From the NCBI GenBank assembly GCA_900545735.1, contig URAC01000006.1, forward strand, positions 1 to 23,922: DNA of 23,922 nt, written 5' to 3'. Made by a program: the position numbers and the translations under genes. The notes under the pieces were generated by a model. The model did not search any database. It had not been told where the DNA came from and saw only the letters and a program-made list of their open reading frames with translations. Positions 6,637-13,887 of the stretch are shown here, piece after piece (positions within the stretch are counted from its first letter, which is position 1; each line of letters opens with the position of its first letter). This DNA comes from an uncultured Bacillota bacterium (GTDB lineage: Bacteria; Bacillota; Clostridia; Christensenellales; UBA1242).

Positions 6637-6659
6637 TCGAGCTTTGGGCTCGATTTTTT
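6637..6659 (+). terminator. Intrinsic terminator, near-copy of the tRNA-Leu terminator
   Basis: Stem TCGAGC/GCTCGA with loop TTTGG and six T. The block AAATTGTCGAGC...GCTCGATTTTTT is identical to the one at 6398-6426 except for the 5-nt loop. Confidence 0.85.
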
Positions 6660-6670
6660 ATATTCAAATA

Positions 6671-6704
6671 AAAAACACCGCGGGTTAACTTAGCGGTGAT
6701 TTTT
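6671..6704. terminator. Terminator of the MreB-like gene (probably bidirectional)
   Basis: CACCGC (6676-6681) pairs with GCGGTG (6693-6698) across an 11-nt loop. Read on the minus strand it is followed by six T. On the plus strand five T follow one base later. Confidence 0.85.
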
Positions 6705-6706
6705 AA

Positions 6707-7708
6707 TTAAAATTTATTTGCAATTTCTTGTAAATTTTGAGAACTTGAAAGCAATCTGCCAGCACCCAATATGACAGCATTTTCGTTTTCTTCAATTATT
6801 TTAACATCAATATCCAATGCTTTTCTCAAATATTTTTCTATGCCAGCAATTTTGGAAACGCCACCACTTATAAATATGCCGTTGGAAATTATATCTGCTG
6901 CGATTTCTGGTGCACAAGTGTTGATACTAGTTTCAATAGCAAGCACAACCTGCTCTATGAATGGGACAAGGACGCTTTTAACATCTGCGCTTGTTATTAT
7001 TGCCCTTTTTGGCTTGCCAGTTGTTTCATCTGCGCCAAGCACTTCAAAACTTTGTGTGTCATTTTCATAAAGTGAAGCGATTTCTTCCTTTAATTTTTGG
7101 GCTGATGCGATACTTATAATAGTTTCATATTTATCGGCAACCATATTAGCAATATTAACATCTAAACTTCTTCCGCCTAATTGCAATGTGGCGCCTTTTA
7201 TTATTTGATTCATATTAATCAAGGCAATTTCAGTTGTTGTTCCACCAATGTGAACCGCGCAAACTGTTCTTGCAGTGTTAAGTTCTATCCCGCTCATTTC
7301 TGCGGCGCATACTATGCTTGGAACGATTAAAATTTTGCCCAACTTGCATTTTGAAAAAATTTCAATATATTTTTTTCTTTCTTCAATGCTTAAAGAAGTG
7401 CTTACGCAAAATACTGCATTCTCTTTAATAAGCCTTTTTGCTTCAATTTTCTTTAAAAAATAATTCAAAAGTTCAACGGCGTATTCAGGGGCTTTTATTT
7501 TGCCTTCGCCGAATGGGCTAAAGATATATGTTTTATCGTCAGTTTTGCCTTGCATCTTTTTTGCTTCGTTGCCCATCGCTAATATGACATATTCGTCGCC
7601 TTCTTGTTTAGCACAAATGAGAGAAGGCTCTTTTAATACCAAACCTTCTTCTTTCCTATATATGCTTGTATAAACGCCGCCAAATTCTATCGCTAATGTA
7701 TATTTCAT
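6707..7708 (-). CDS. MreB/Mbl-like bacterial actin, divergent
   Basis: A 333-aa actin-fold ATPase of the MreB family, close to the family's usual length. MreB proteins form filaments under the membrane that guide wall synthesis. Phosphate-1 is IEFGGVYTSIY (residues 7-17), where classical MreB has a DLGT-type motif, so this loop is altered. Phosphate-2 is VHIGGTTTEIALI (152-164), close to canonical. The adenosine motif is GIFISGGVSKIAG (277-289), and the LGGRSLDVNIANMV region matches the MreB segment after phosphate-2. No mreC or mreD follows. The HtrA-like stop is 2 bp upstream, inside this gene's AAGGAT Shine-Dalgarno. It is the last gene of a four-gene operon and may be a specialised paralogue rather than the main MreB. 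Confidence 0.82.
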   Translation of the reverse strand: MKYTLAIEFGGVYTSIYRKEEGLVLKEPSLICAKQEGDEYVILAMGNEAKKMQGKTDDKTYIFSPFGEGKIKAPEYAVELLNYFLKKIEAKRLIKENAVFCVSTSLSIEERKKYIEIFSKCKLGKILIVPSIVCAAEMSGIELNTARTVCAVHIGGTTTEIALINMNQIIKGATLQLGGRSLDVNIANMVADKYETIISIASAQKLKEEIASLYENDTQSFEVLGADETTGKPKRAIITSADVKSVLVPFIEQVVLAIETSINTCAPEIAADIISNGIFISGGVSKIAGIEKYLRKALDIDVKIIEENENAVILGAGRLLSSSQNLQEIANKF

Positions 7709-7710
7709 AT

Positions 7711-8982
7711 TTATCCTTGTGTTAAAGTTAATTCAATATTTATGCCGTTTCTTTCAACAACTACTGTTGCATATTTATATTCGTGCAAACGCAATCTTGC
7801 ATACAAAAAGTCATAAGTATTATTAATCGTGAAAGTTTCAACTTCTGAACCGTTTACGAATTTGATTTCTTTTATAATGTCTTTAACCTTGATTCCAGAT
7901 ATGATGCAAGTTGTGTCAACTTTTGTTACGATGATTCCATCTTCTGAATAATTTTCGTATCCTGATTCAATCATACTGCTTGGTGCATTTTTAACCATCA
8001 ATTTATCTATCGCAGACAAGCCAACCGTGACATCAGTTGTTGCTTGCGCTTTATTTTCCCAATTTTTTACGACTGTTGGCAAAATTAATATCACTGGATA
8101 GATTGAAACTGCATAGAACAAAGAATTTGCACTGTCAACTCCAAGTGTGTTGACGCCAATTAAGTTACCGTCCATATCTACAAGCGCGCCGCCACTATTT
8201 CCGTGATTGATTGCAGCATCGTGTTGAATTAGATATTCATAATTGAGTTGCAAATCTGAACCATAAACTGACCTAACTACGCTTGAAGAAATTGTGCCAG
8301 TTGTTGCTGAGCCATAATTTTCTTGATTATATTGTGTTCCAACTGTAATTATCTCTTCCAAAACTTTAATTCTGTCTTCTGAAGTGCAATAAACTGACCT
8401 ATCTTTCATAGGAGCTGCACTTAAATCAGCAAAATGTTCACATACAATGATAGCTAAATCGAAGTTATATGCGCTCCAAAGAATTGTTGCTTCATAATTT
8501 GTTTCTCCACCATCTTGTGAAACATAAACAACATAGGAAGTTGTTGTTTTGGTTATTTCTTTTGTTGTTGAATTAGTTGAATTTACAGTTGATGGTTCGC
8601 TTAATGCTGAATTGATTACGTGATAATTTGTTAAGATATATCCGCCTTTATGAACGATTGTTCCACTGCCAAATGAAGAAAATGATTCGCTTACATCTCG
8701 TGATTTTTCAACCCCAAGAGATGAATAAACAACAGTTTCAATTTTTTTAGCAATTAAAACAGTGAATGATATAGAAATATATTCTTCTGCAATTTTTGTT
8801 TTCTTTTCTTGCAAAGAAAGCCCTTCTGTATCAATAACTAATTCTTCATTTTGAGTTTGTCCGCCAGTGTAAGGTTTAAGATTAAAATTGCCAATATTCA
8901 AAGATGCGCAACCTGCAAAAGCAAAGACGCAGACCATTAACATACAACACAAAACTAAACTTAATCTTCTACACTTTTTCAT
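7711..8982 (-). CDS. HtrA/DegP-like serine protease, lipoprotein
   Basis: A 423-aa trypsin-like (S1C-type) protease. The N-terminus is a lipoprotein signal peptide: KKCRR, a hydrophobic core, and a lipobox FAGC with the lipidated Cys at 25. It should therefore sit on the outer face of the membrane. The catalytic triad is visible: His121 (ILTNYHVI), Asp175 (YNFDLAII) and Ser263 (HGNSGGALVD). A C-terminal PDZ-like domain starts near 345 (DGIIVTKVD, KVKDIIKEI). The protease domain carries a Ser/Thr-rich insert around 128-150. The start has TAGGAG at about 5 bp, overlapping the TAG stop of the Ppx-like gene. HtrA proteases handle misfolded envelope proteins; this one may act in the same process as the MreB-like protein encoded 2 bp downstream. 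Confidence 0.9.
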   Translation of the reverse strand: MKKCRRLSLVLCCMLMVCVFAFAGCASLNIGNFNLKPYTGGQTQNEELVIDTEGLSLQEKKTKIAEEYISISFTVLIAKKIETVVYSSLGVEKSRDVSESFSSFGSGTIVHKGGYILTNYHVINSALSEPSTVNSTNSTTKEITKTTTSYVVYVSQDGGETNYEATILWSAYNFDLAIIVCEHFADLSAAPMKDRSVYCTSEDRIKVLEEIITVGTQYNQENYGSATTGTISSSVVRSVYGSDLQLNYEYLIQHDAAINHGNSGGALVDMDGNLIGVNTLGVDSANSLFYAVSIYPVILILPTVVKNWENKAQATTDVTVGLSAIDKLMVKNAPSSMIESGYENYSEDGIIVTKVDTTCIISGIKVKDIIKEIKFVNGSEVETFTINNTYDFLYARLRLHEYKYATVVVERNGINIELTLTQG

Positions 8983-8989
8983 AGTTCTC

Positions 8990-10504
8990 CTAAATTACTT
9001 CAATAAATTTAACGAAGACTTTTTTAAAACTTGAATTTACTTTCATTGCTTCAGCTATTTCAAAACTTGCGTCTTTTTCAACAATAGTTTTCATTATTAT
9101 TGAATCGCCTAAAATATCGCAAGACAAATCTTGGATAACTGATGATTTTGTTGCATCTAGTGCTGATGCTAATTTGATAATAATTCCAATCTTTTTAATT
9201 GCGTCTAAATCATCTTCTGTAACAATAGTTGAATATTTAACCCATTCTGTTAAATTAAAGTTGTCTAACTCTTGGAATGTACAAGCAAAGGCTGCAAGCA
9301 GCAAATCCTTTTGTGAAACACCTTTAATTTTTGAATTTAATATGATATGGAATGAGTTTTTAACATAATTGTTATAACTTATCCTTTTGCCGCAATCATA
9401 CATATATGCTGCAATTCTAAGAGGCTTAATGTAACTTCTTGGCAATTTATGAATAACCTTTAATTGCTTAAAGACATTTATTGCAAGCTCATAAACTTTT
9501 TCATTGTTTGAATTTGGAACCTTAAAAAATGCATTTATGTTTTCCAAACTATATGAAAACATTTCACTTAAAGGTCTATCAAAAACTTCTGGCATCACAT
9601 AGTAATTCAAATAACCTTCTCTCAAACCTTCTTCGCTAATTGAAAATTGAGCGACTTCTTGATTGTTCATAAACACATTTGCTAGTGAAAGACCAGCAAC
9701 AAACTTGTCTGCCCCGACCTCTGAAATGCCTTTCAATTTTTTAGTTTTGTCTAAATCTAAGTTAGAAACAAGATTGTAAACATTGTCAAAAGTTTCTTTT
9801 GTTACAACATAGTTATTTGCAAGGTCAAGAGGATATCTTGTTGCCTTTCTAGCAAGCACGCCAACATTCAAAAACAAAACGCCGTTTGTTAAATATTGTG
9901 TTTCAGGGTCTTTTTCATTAATAAAAGCAATATTTTTGATTTCTTTATCAAAACTTTCCAAATATTTTTTTACATTTTCAGTTTCGCCAAGTTCTTGCAT
10001 TTTAGCAAGTGGATATGTCCCATAAGGCAAAGAAACAGAATTTAAAATGTTCCTTCTGTTAAATTGAACAATATATGTTTCATATTCACCTATGTGCAAG
10101 AAAACGCCTTTTGTTAAATCTGTGCAATTTACTGCCCCACAAAACAAACTTTTCATTTGTTCTTCTGGAGTTAAAATATTGATTGCAAAGCCGCAAGTGT
10201 TATATATTTCTTCAGTCAAGCTTTTGATATTTCTTGCTTTAGAAAAATAATTAGGCGCAAAGGCTATTATGTTTACTATGCCTAAATTGTCGCAAATTTT
10301 TCTATAAGATTTTAAAACCCTCATAACATCTTTGATAACGACAGGCCTAATTAAATTTTCATCGATTATTTCTTGTGCCAAAGCAATGTTGTCTGAATAT
10401 GTGTCGATTACATTATAAAAGCAAGGTTCTTTTGTTTCCAAAATAACCAAACTAATTTTATTTTCACTAAATTCAATTATTGCTCTTTTTGAATTATTTT
10501 CCAT
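8990..10504 (-). CDS. Ppx/GppA-like protein with degenerate motifs
   Basis: A 504-aa protein with exopolyphosphatase/guanosine-pentaphosphate phosphatase architecture: two actin-like domains, then an HD-type helical region. The clearest family marker is SISEEGLREGYL (288-299); LTPEEQMKSLFCGA (111-124) matches the glutamate-containing catalytic segment. Key loops are altered. Phosphate-1 is IIEFSENKISLVI (9-21) instead of a DIGSNS-type loop. Phosphate-2 is FLHIGEYETYIVQF (135-148) instead of DIGGGS. The HD motif reads YMYDCGK (367-373), with Tyr in place of His. It may bind a nucleotide or polyphosphate as a sensor rather than hydrolyse it. It lies 14 bp after the ferredoxin and 7 bp before the HtrA-like protease. 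Confidence 0.75.
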   Translation of the reverse strand: MENNSKRAIIEFSENKISLVILETKEPCFYNVIDTYSDNIALAQEIIDENLIRPVVIKDVMRVLKSYRKICDNLGIVNIIAFAPNYFSKARNIKSLTEEIYNTCGFAINILTPEEQMKSLFCGAVNCTDLTKGVFLHIGEYETYIVQFNRRNILNSVSLPYGTYPLAKMQELGETENVKKYLESFDKEIKNIAFINEKDPETQYLTNGVLFLNVGVLARKATRYPLDLANNYVVTKETFDNVYNLVSNLDLDKTKKLKGISEVGADKFVAGLSLANVFMNNQEVAQFSISEEGLREGYLNYYVMPEVFDRPLSEMFSYSLENINAFFKVPNSNNEKVYELAINVFKQLKVIHKLPRSYIKPLRIAAYMYDCGKRISYNNYVKNSFHIILNSKIKGVSQKDLLLAAFACTFQELDNFNLTEWVKYSTIVTEDDLDAIKKIGIIIKLASALDATKSSVIQDLSCDILGDSIIMKTIVEKDASFEIAEAMKVNSSFKKVFVKFIEVI

Positions 10505-10518
10505 ATTTCTTCCTTAAA

Positions 10519-10689
10519 TTAATCTTCAATAGTTATTGCTTCAACTGGGCAAATGCTTTCGCAAGAATGGCATTTAATGCATTTTTTAACATCAATAAAT
10601 GATTTCCCATTTTTATCCCAACTAATCGCTCCAACTGGGCATATTTCTATACAAGCGCCACAAGCAATACATTTTTTTTGGTCTACCAT
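10519..10689 (-). CDS. 2[4Fe-4S] ferredoxin
   Basis: A 56-aa bacterial-type ferredoxin with two CxxCxxCxxxCP clusters, CIACGACIEICP and CIKCHSCESICP, each ligating one 4Fe-4S centre. A longer frame opens upstream at 10725. However, AAGGAG seven bases before the ATG at 10689, plus the normal ferredoxin N-terminus (MVDQKKC), decide for the shorter form. It is the first gene of the operon leading into the Ppx-like, HtrA-like and MreB-like genes. A weak promoter is possible upstream. Ferredoxins carry electrons for cytosolic redox enzymes; no partner enzyme is encoded here, so the partner is unknown. Confidence 0.95.
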   Translation of the reverse strand: MVDQKKCIACGACIEICPVGAISWDKNGKSFIDVKKCIKCHSCESICPVEAITIED

Positions 10690-10814
10690 AATACATCTCC
10701 TTAAAATACATATAGATATTAACATAAAAGAAATAATAAGTAAAGCAAATTTTATTTTTTACGCAAAAATCGACAAAACTCCAAAGTGATTTTTAATATC
10801 TAAAACACATAAAT

Positions 10815-10837
10815 AAAAAATCACTCAAAATGAGTGA
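10815..10837 (-). terminator. Intrinsic terminator of the subtilase operon
   Basis: A perfect 7-bp stem TCACTCA/TGAGTGA (10821-10837) with a 3-nt loop, followed on the minus strand by six T. Confidence 0.93.
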
Positions 10838-10841
10838 TTGA

Positions 10842-11987
10842 TTAAACTCTAATTTTGCTCAAATCTGGCAAGCCATTGCCTTCTAAGTTTCTATTGAAAG
10901 TTAACGACTTACAACTAGCAAGCAATTTATATTTTATCATATCTGGACTTAACGAAGAATTTTTTTCATACAATAGCGCACACATTCCCGCTATCATAGG
11001 CGTTGCTACGCTCGTTCCGCTCAGTGAAGTGTAATTTTGCTTTGGCTCTATGCTGCAAGAGTTGATGTTTACTGCTGGGGCAATTAGGTCTGGCTTGTAT
11101 CGCCTAAGCGCTGGCCCACGCGATGAAAAATTTGCAATTTCAAAGAAGTTAGGATTGATTTCATCATTATCCAATCTATTATCATTCATTCCGCCAACAG
11201 TGATTATTTTGGAACTTGTTCCTGGCGATTTGATTGTCTGATATTCTGGGCCACTATTTCCTGCTGCCGCAACAACGACAATACCCCTTTCCCAAAGCGC
11301 TTCTGCCCCTTTCATAATTGGGTCATTTATTCCTAAAGGTTCACTTCCAAAACTCATACAGACCACTTTTATGTTATATTTTTTATAATTGTCATAAACC
11401 CATTGCATCGCTTCTAATATCACTATTGCGCTTGCCTCTCCAGCACTATTGAGTGCTTTGATGGAAATTATATTGCTCTTTGGAGCAATTCCCTTATATT
11501 TGCCTCCGCTCAAACAGCCATTTCCACTTCCCACACCTGCAACAAAAGTTCCGTGTCCATTGTCGTCATAAGGCTTTTGTTTGTTATTAAATAAATCGAT
11601 AAATTTTATTATTCTATTTTTGCAAATTGTAAAATCTCCGTGAGGCTTAATTCCAGTGTCAATATAGCAAATTGTGATTCCATCTCCAGTCAAAGTTTCA
11701 TCAATATTTAGCACTTTTCTAGCAACATTCATAAGCGCCATTACGCTTGATTGCTTGGTGATAAATTTGACCCAATTCCTGCTGCATAAATCTAAAATTT
11801 CGTCTTTTTTAATTTCCATTGCCACTGCTTTTATAAATGGAAATTCTGCAACAATATTTTGTTTGCTTTTAAAATATCTTTTGGCGGAAATTAGGCTTTC
11901 AACATAAACAATGCAATTAATTTTCATATTTTCAGACAAAGCCATAACTGAAAATAAATCTTTATCCAACTTGCTAAAATTTTTCAC
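10842..11987 (-). CDS. S8 subtilisin-like protease, cytosolic AprX type
   Basis: A 381-aa subtilase. The catalytic residues are Asp110 (CYIDTGIKPHGDF), His145 (NGHGTFVAGV) and Ser326 (LSGTSVATPMIAG), with the oxyanion Asn244 (AAAGNSGPE). There is no signal peptide or membrane segment, and the organisation resembles intracellular AprX-like proteases. The roughly 100 residues before the catalytic core may serve as an internal chaperone or propeptide. The start is GTG, with GAGG 6 bp upstream. It lies 10 bp after the 98-aa unknown gene, which is probably co-expressed. The family assignment is secure; the physiological substrate is unknown. Confidence 0.93.
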   Translation of the reverse strand: MKNFSKLDKDLFSVMALSENMKINCIVYVESLISAKRYFKSKQNIVAEFPFIKAVAMEIKKDEILDLCSRNWVKFITKQSSVMALMNVARKVLNIDETLTGDGITICYIDTGIKPHGDFTICKNRIIKFIDLFNNKQKPYDDNGHGTFVAGVGSGNGCLSGGKYKGIAPKSNIISIKALNSAGEASAIVILEAMQWVYDNYKKYNIKVVCMSFGSEPLGINDPIMKGAEALWERGIVVVAAAGNSGPEYQTIKSPGTSSKIITVGGMNDNRLDNDEINPNFFEIANFSSRGPALRRYKPDLIAPAVNINSCSIEPKQNYTSLSGTSVATPMIAGMCALLYEKNSSLSPDMIKYKLLASCKSLTFNRNLEGNGLPDLSKIRV

Positions 11988-11997
11988 TTCGACCTCG

Positions 11998-12294
11998 CTA
12001 TTTAATTCTATTCAATAAATTTTGAAGTGTGCTTTGCTGCTCTGGCGTAAGATAATCTTTGACCATTTCGACAGAAGAAGATATCTTGTCAAAATCAAAA
12101 GTTCCATTGTTTTTTGAAGCTTGAACTTCACTGAAAAGCTCTTGCATCATATCACCTTGATTCATAGAAGAATATTCTTGAACTTTATTTTTTATAAACG
12201 CTTCATCAACATTATTTTTAGATGTTGTTTGATTGAATGCGTCAACTTTTGCTTGACTATTTTCTTCTGCAAAATCATACAAATTTTTTGCCAT
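11998..12294 (-). CDS. 98-aa protein of unknown function
   Basis: I do not recognise this family. The protein is hydrophilic, mostly helical by composition and rich in Asn, Gln, Ser and Lys, with no Cys, membrane segment or signal peptide. The C-terminal part (SSSVEMVKDYLTPEQQSTLQNLLNRIK in outline) looks like two amphipathic helices with a Pro break. The start is well supported by AAGGAG at 8 bp. It leads directly into the subtilase gene, so it could be a substrate, inhibitor or chaperone of that protease, but nothing in the sequence proves this. It is divergent from another small Asn-rich protein. Confidence 0.65.
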   Translation of the reverse strand: MAKNLYDFAEENSQAKVDAFNQTTSKNNVDEAFIKNKVQEYSSMNQGDMMQELFSEVQASKNNGTFDFDKISSSVEMVKDYLTPEQQSTLQNLLNRIK

Positions 12295-12306
12295 ACAAAC
12301 TCCTTT

Positions 12307-12338
12307 TTAACTAAATTATTATATGCTGCATATATATT
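12307..12338. promoter_or_regulatory. Divergent promoter region with short palindrome
   Basis: On the minus strand a perfect -10 TATAAT (12323-12318) has only a poor -35. On the plus strand TTAACT (12307-12312) is followed after 18 bp by TATATA (12331-12336). Between them is the odd-centred palindrome TATATGC-T-GCATATA (12320-12334), a possible operator for both directions. Confidence 0.4.
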
Positions 12339-12359
12339 TATTGTTAGAAAGGTGCAAAG

Positions 12360-12746
12360 TTGAACATCAATAATTTATTTAATTTTAATAACGACAAATC
12401 TCAGGAGTTTTTCGGAAACAAAACTGAGAATTTTAACAATGCCAAAATAGCGCTTTATCCAGAAAATGAAAATTCAAATATAACCAAACAAAACTATAAC
12501 AACGAGCAAGTTAATAATTCGCAAAATGCAAATTTAAGCACTTTGTTGCAATTACTTAGCATATTTAAGTCCAAAAAAATGGACATTCCTTCACTGCTAT
12601 CTTCACCCATTGGCAAAAAAATGGGAATTAACGAAAATTTAGCCTCTGTCCTTTCGTTATTTAACACCAAAAATAATTCAAAAATACAATCAAATAGCAA
12701 AAAAGAAAGTTTGCCTAAAATTGATTCATTGGGTCGTTTAAAATGA
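12360..12746 (+). CDS. 128-aa Asn/Ser/Lys-rich protein, unknown
   Basis: This starts at TTG, with AAAGGTG 5 bp upstream. I do not recognise it. The N-terminal 55 residues are low-complexity and very rich in Asn and Lys. Residues about 58-100 contain a more hydrophobic stretch (NLSTLLQLLSIFKSKKMDIP, then LLSSPIGKKMGINENLASVL), and the end is again Lys/Ser-rich. No signal peptide is present. Its TGA stop overlaps a possible murG start as ATGA, suggesting translational coupling. That overlap and the good ribosome site are the main reasons to believe it is real. Its role beside murG is unknown. Confidence 0.6.
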   Translation: MNINNLFNFNNDKSQEFFGNKTENFNNAKIALYPENENSNITKQNYNNEQVNNSQNANLSTLLQLLSIFKSKKMDIPSLLSSPIGKKMGINENLASVLSLFNTKNNSKIQSNSKKESLPKIDSLGRLK

Positions 12747-13852
12747 CAAAAAATTATAGTATACATTCAATAAAAGTCGCACAAACTACAAATATGAAAA
12801 CAATAGTATTCACAGGTGGTGGCACCGCCGGTCATATCATGCCAAATGTGGCGCTTTTCCCAGAGGCAAAAAAACATTTTGACAAAATCGCCTACATAGG
12901 CTCATCAGGCATGGAAAAACAAATCATCGGCTCAGAAAAAGATGTAGATTTCTATGAAATAGATGCTGTCAAGTTGATAAGAAGTCTAAATTTAAAAAAT
13001 TTTTGTATTCCATTTAAACTTATTAAGTCTGTTAAACAAGCAAAAAAAGTCCTTAAAAAATTACAACCAAATGTTGTATTTTCAAAGGGCGGATATGTTT
13101 CATTGCCTTCTGTTATTGCAGCTAAACAACTTGGCATTCCAGTTGTAAGCCACGAGTCAGATATGACAATGGGATTAGCAAATAAAATTATTTATCGATA
13201 TTCTAACAAAATGTTGACGACTTTTGAAAACACAGCAAAAAGCAAAGAAAAATGCGTCTTTGCAGGCTCACCCATCAGAGAAAAAGTGTTAAATGGAGAT
13301 AAAAATAATTTAAAAGTCAAATTTAATAACAGCAAGCAAAATGTACTGTTTTTTGGCGGCAGTTTGGGCGCAAAAGCAATCAATCTTGCAGTTGAAAATT
13401 CACTTGAAGAGTTAACAAAGCGCTTTAATGTGATACATTTAACAGGAAAAGGCAAAAAAATTAAACAGCAACAAAACATAACAAATTACTATCAGCAAGA
13501 ATATGCTAATAACATCGAAGATTTCTTTGATATGGCCGATTTAGTTGTAACAAGAGGCGGAGCAAACGCGTTATTTGAACTATTAGCCTTGCAAAAGCCA
13601 ATGCTTATAATCCCTTTACCTAAAGCGGAAAGCCGTGGCGACCAACTTCAAAATGCAAAATATTTTGCTGAAAAAAACTATGCGAAAGTGTTATATCAAG
13701 AAGATTTAACAACGCAAAATTTGATTTCTTCTCTTGAATCGCTCAATCAAAACAAGGATAAATTGATTACATCAATGAAACAATCTTCGCAACAAAACGC
13801 GAATAAAAAAATAATGCAAATCATTATAAATGAAACAAAAAAGGCTGATTAA
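12743..13852 (+). CDS. murG: MurG, lipid II-forming GlcNAc transferase
   Basis: MurG adds GlcNAc from UDP-GlcNAc to lipid I to make lipid II at the inner face of the membrane, the last cytosolic step of peptidoglycan precursor synthesis. It is a GT28 family enzyme with a GT-B fold. N-domain motif: TGGGTAGHIMP (24-34 of the long form). Between the domains: SKGGYVSLPSVIAAK and VVSHESDMTMGLAN. C-domain: FFGGSLGAKAIN and TRGGANALFELLALQKPM, with the donor-site end GDQLQNAKYF. The ATG at 12743 overlaps the upstream stop, but most MurG proteins begin where the second ATG (12794) lies, giving 352 aa; neither has a strong Shine-Dalgarno. It stands outside any mur/fts cluster. Confidence 0.95.
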   Translation: MTKNYSIHSIKVAQTTNMKTIVFTGGGTAGHIMPNVALFPEAKKHFDKIAYIGSSGMEKQIIGSEKDVDFYEIDAVKLIRSLNLKNFCIPFKLIKSVKQAKKVLKKLQPNVVFSKGGYVSLPSVIAAKQLGIPVVSHESDMTMGLANKIIYRYSNKMLTTFENTAKSKEKCVFAGSPIREKVLNGDKNNLKVKFNNSKQNVLFFGGSLGAKAINLAVENSLEELTKRFNVIHLTGKGKKIKQQQNITNYYQQEYANNIEDFFDMADLVVTRGGANALFELLALQKPMLIIPLPKAESRGDQLQNAKYFAEKNYAKVLYQEDLTTQNLISSLESLNQNKDKLITSMKQSSQQNANKKIMQIIINETKKAD

Positions 13853-13865
13853 TTTCAGCCTTTTT
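13837..13865. terminator. Bidirectional terminator (murG / ABC exporter)
   Basis: The stem GGCTGA/TCAGCC (13843-13848, 13855-13860) is flanked by six A and five T, so it extends to 11 bp or more. The murG stop codon lies in the loop. Confidence 0.92.
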
Positions 13866-13887
13866 AAACATATTCAAATATGCACAA

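Noticed and set aside
6398..6659. att sites of an element integrated at tRNA-Leu
   Set aside because: The repeated block is the terminator, not the tRNA 3' end, and the 230 bp between the copies holds no integrase or other gene.
6590..6660. T-box riboswitch (GCGGTAGCACCACCGC resembles the T-box motif, followed by a terminator)
   Set aside because: On the plus strand the tRNA-pairing UGGN is UAGC, and no gene follows. On the minus strand there is no room upstream for stem I and no gene downstream.
10519..10725. Longer ferredoxin starting at 10725
   Set aside because: The Shine-Dalgarno lies inside this extension, and the ATG at 10689 gives a normal ferredoxin start.
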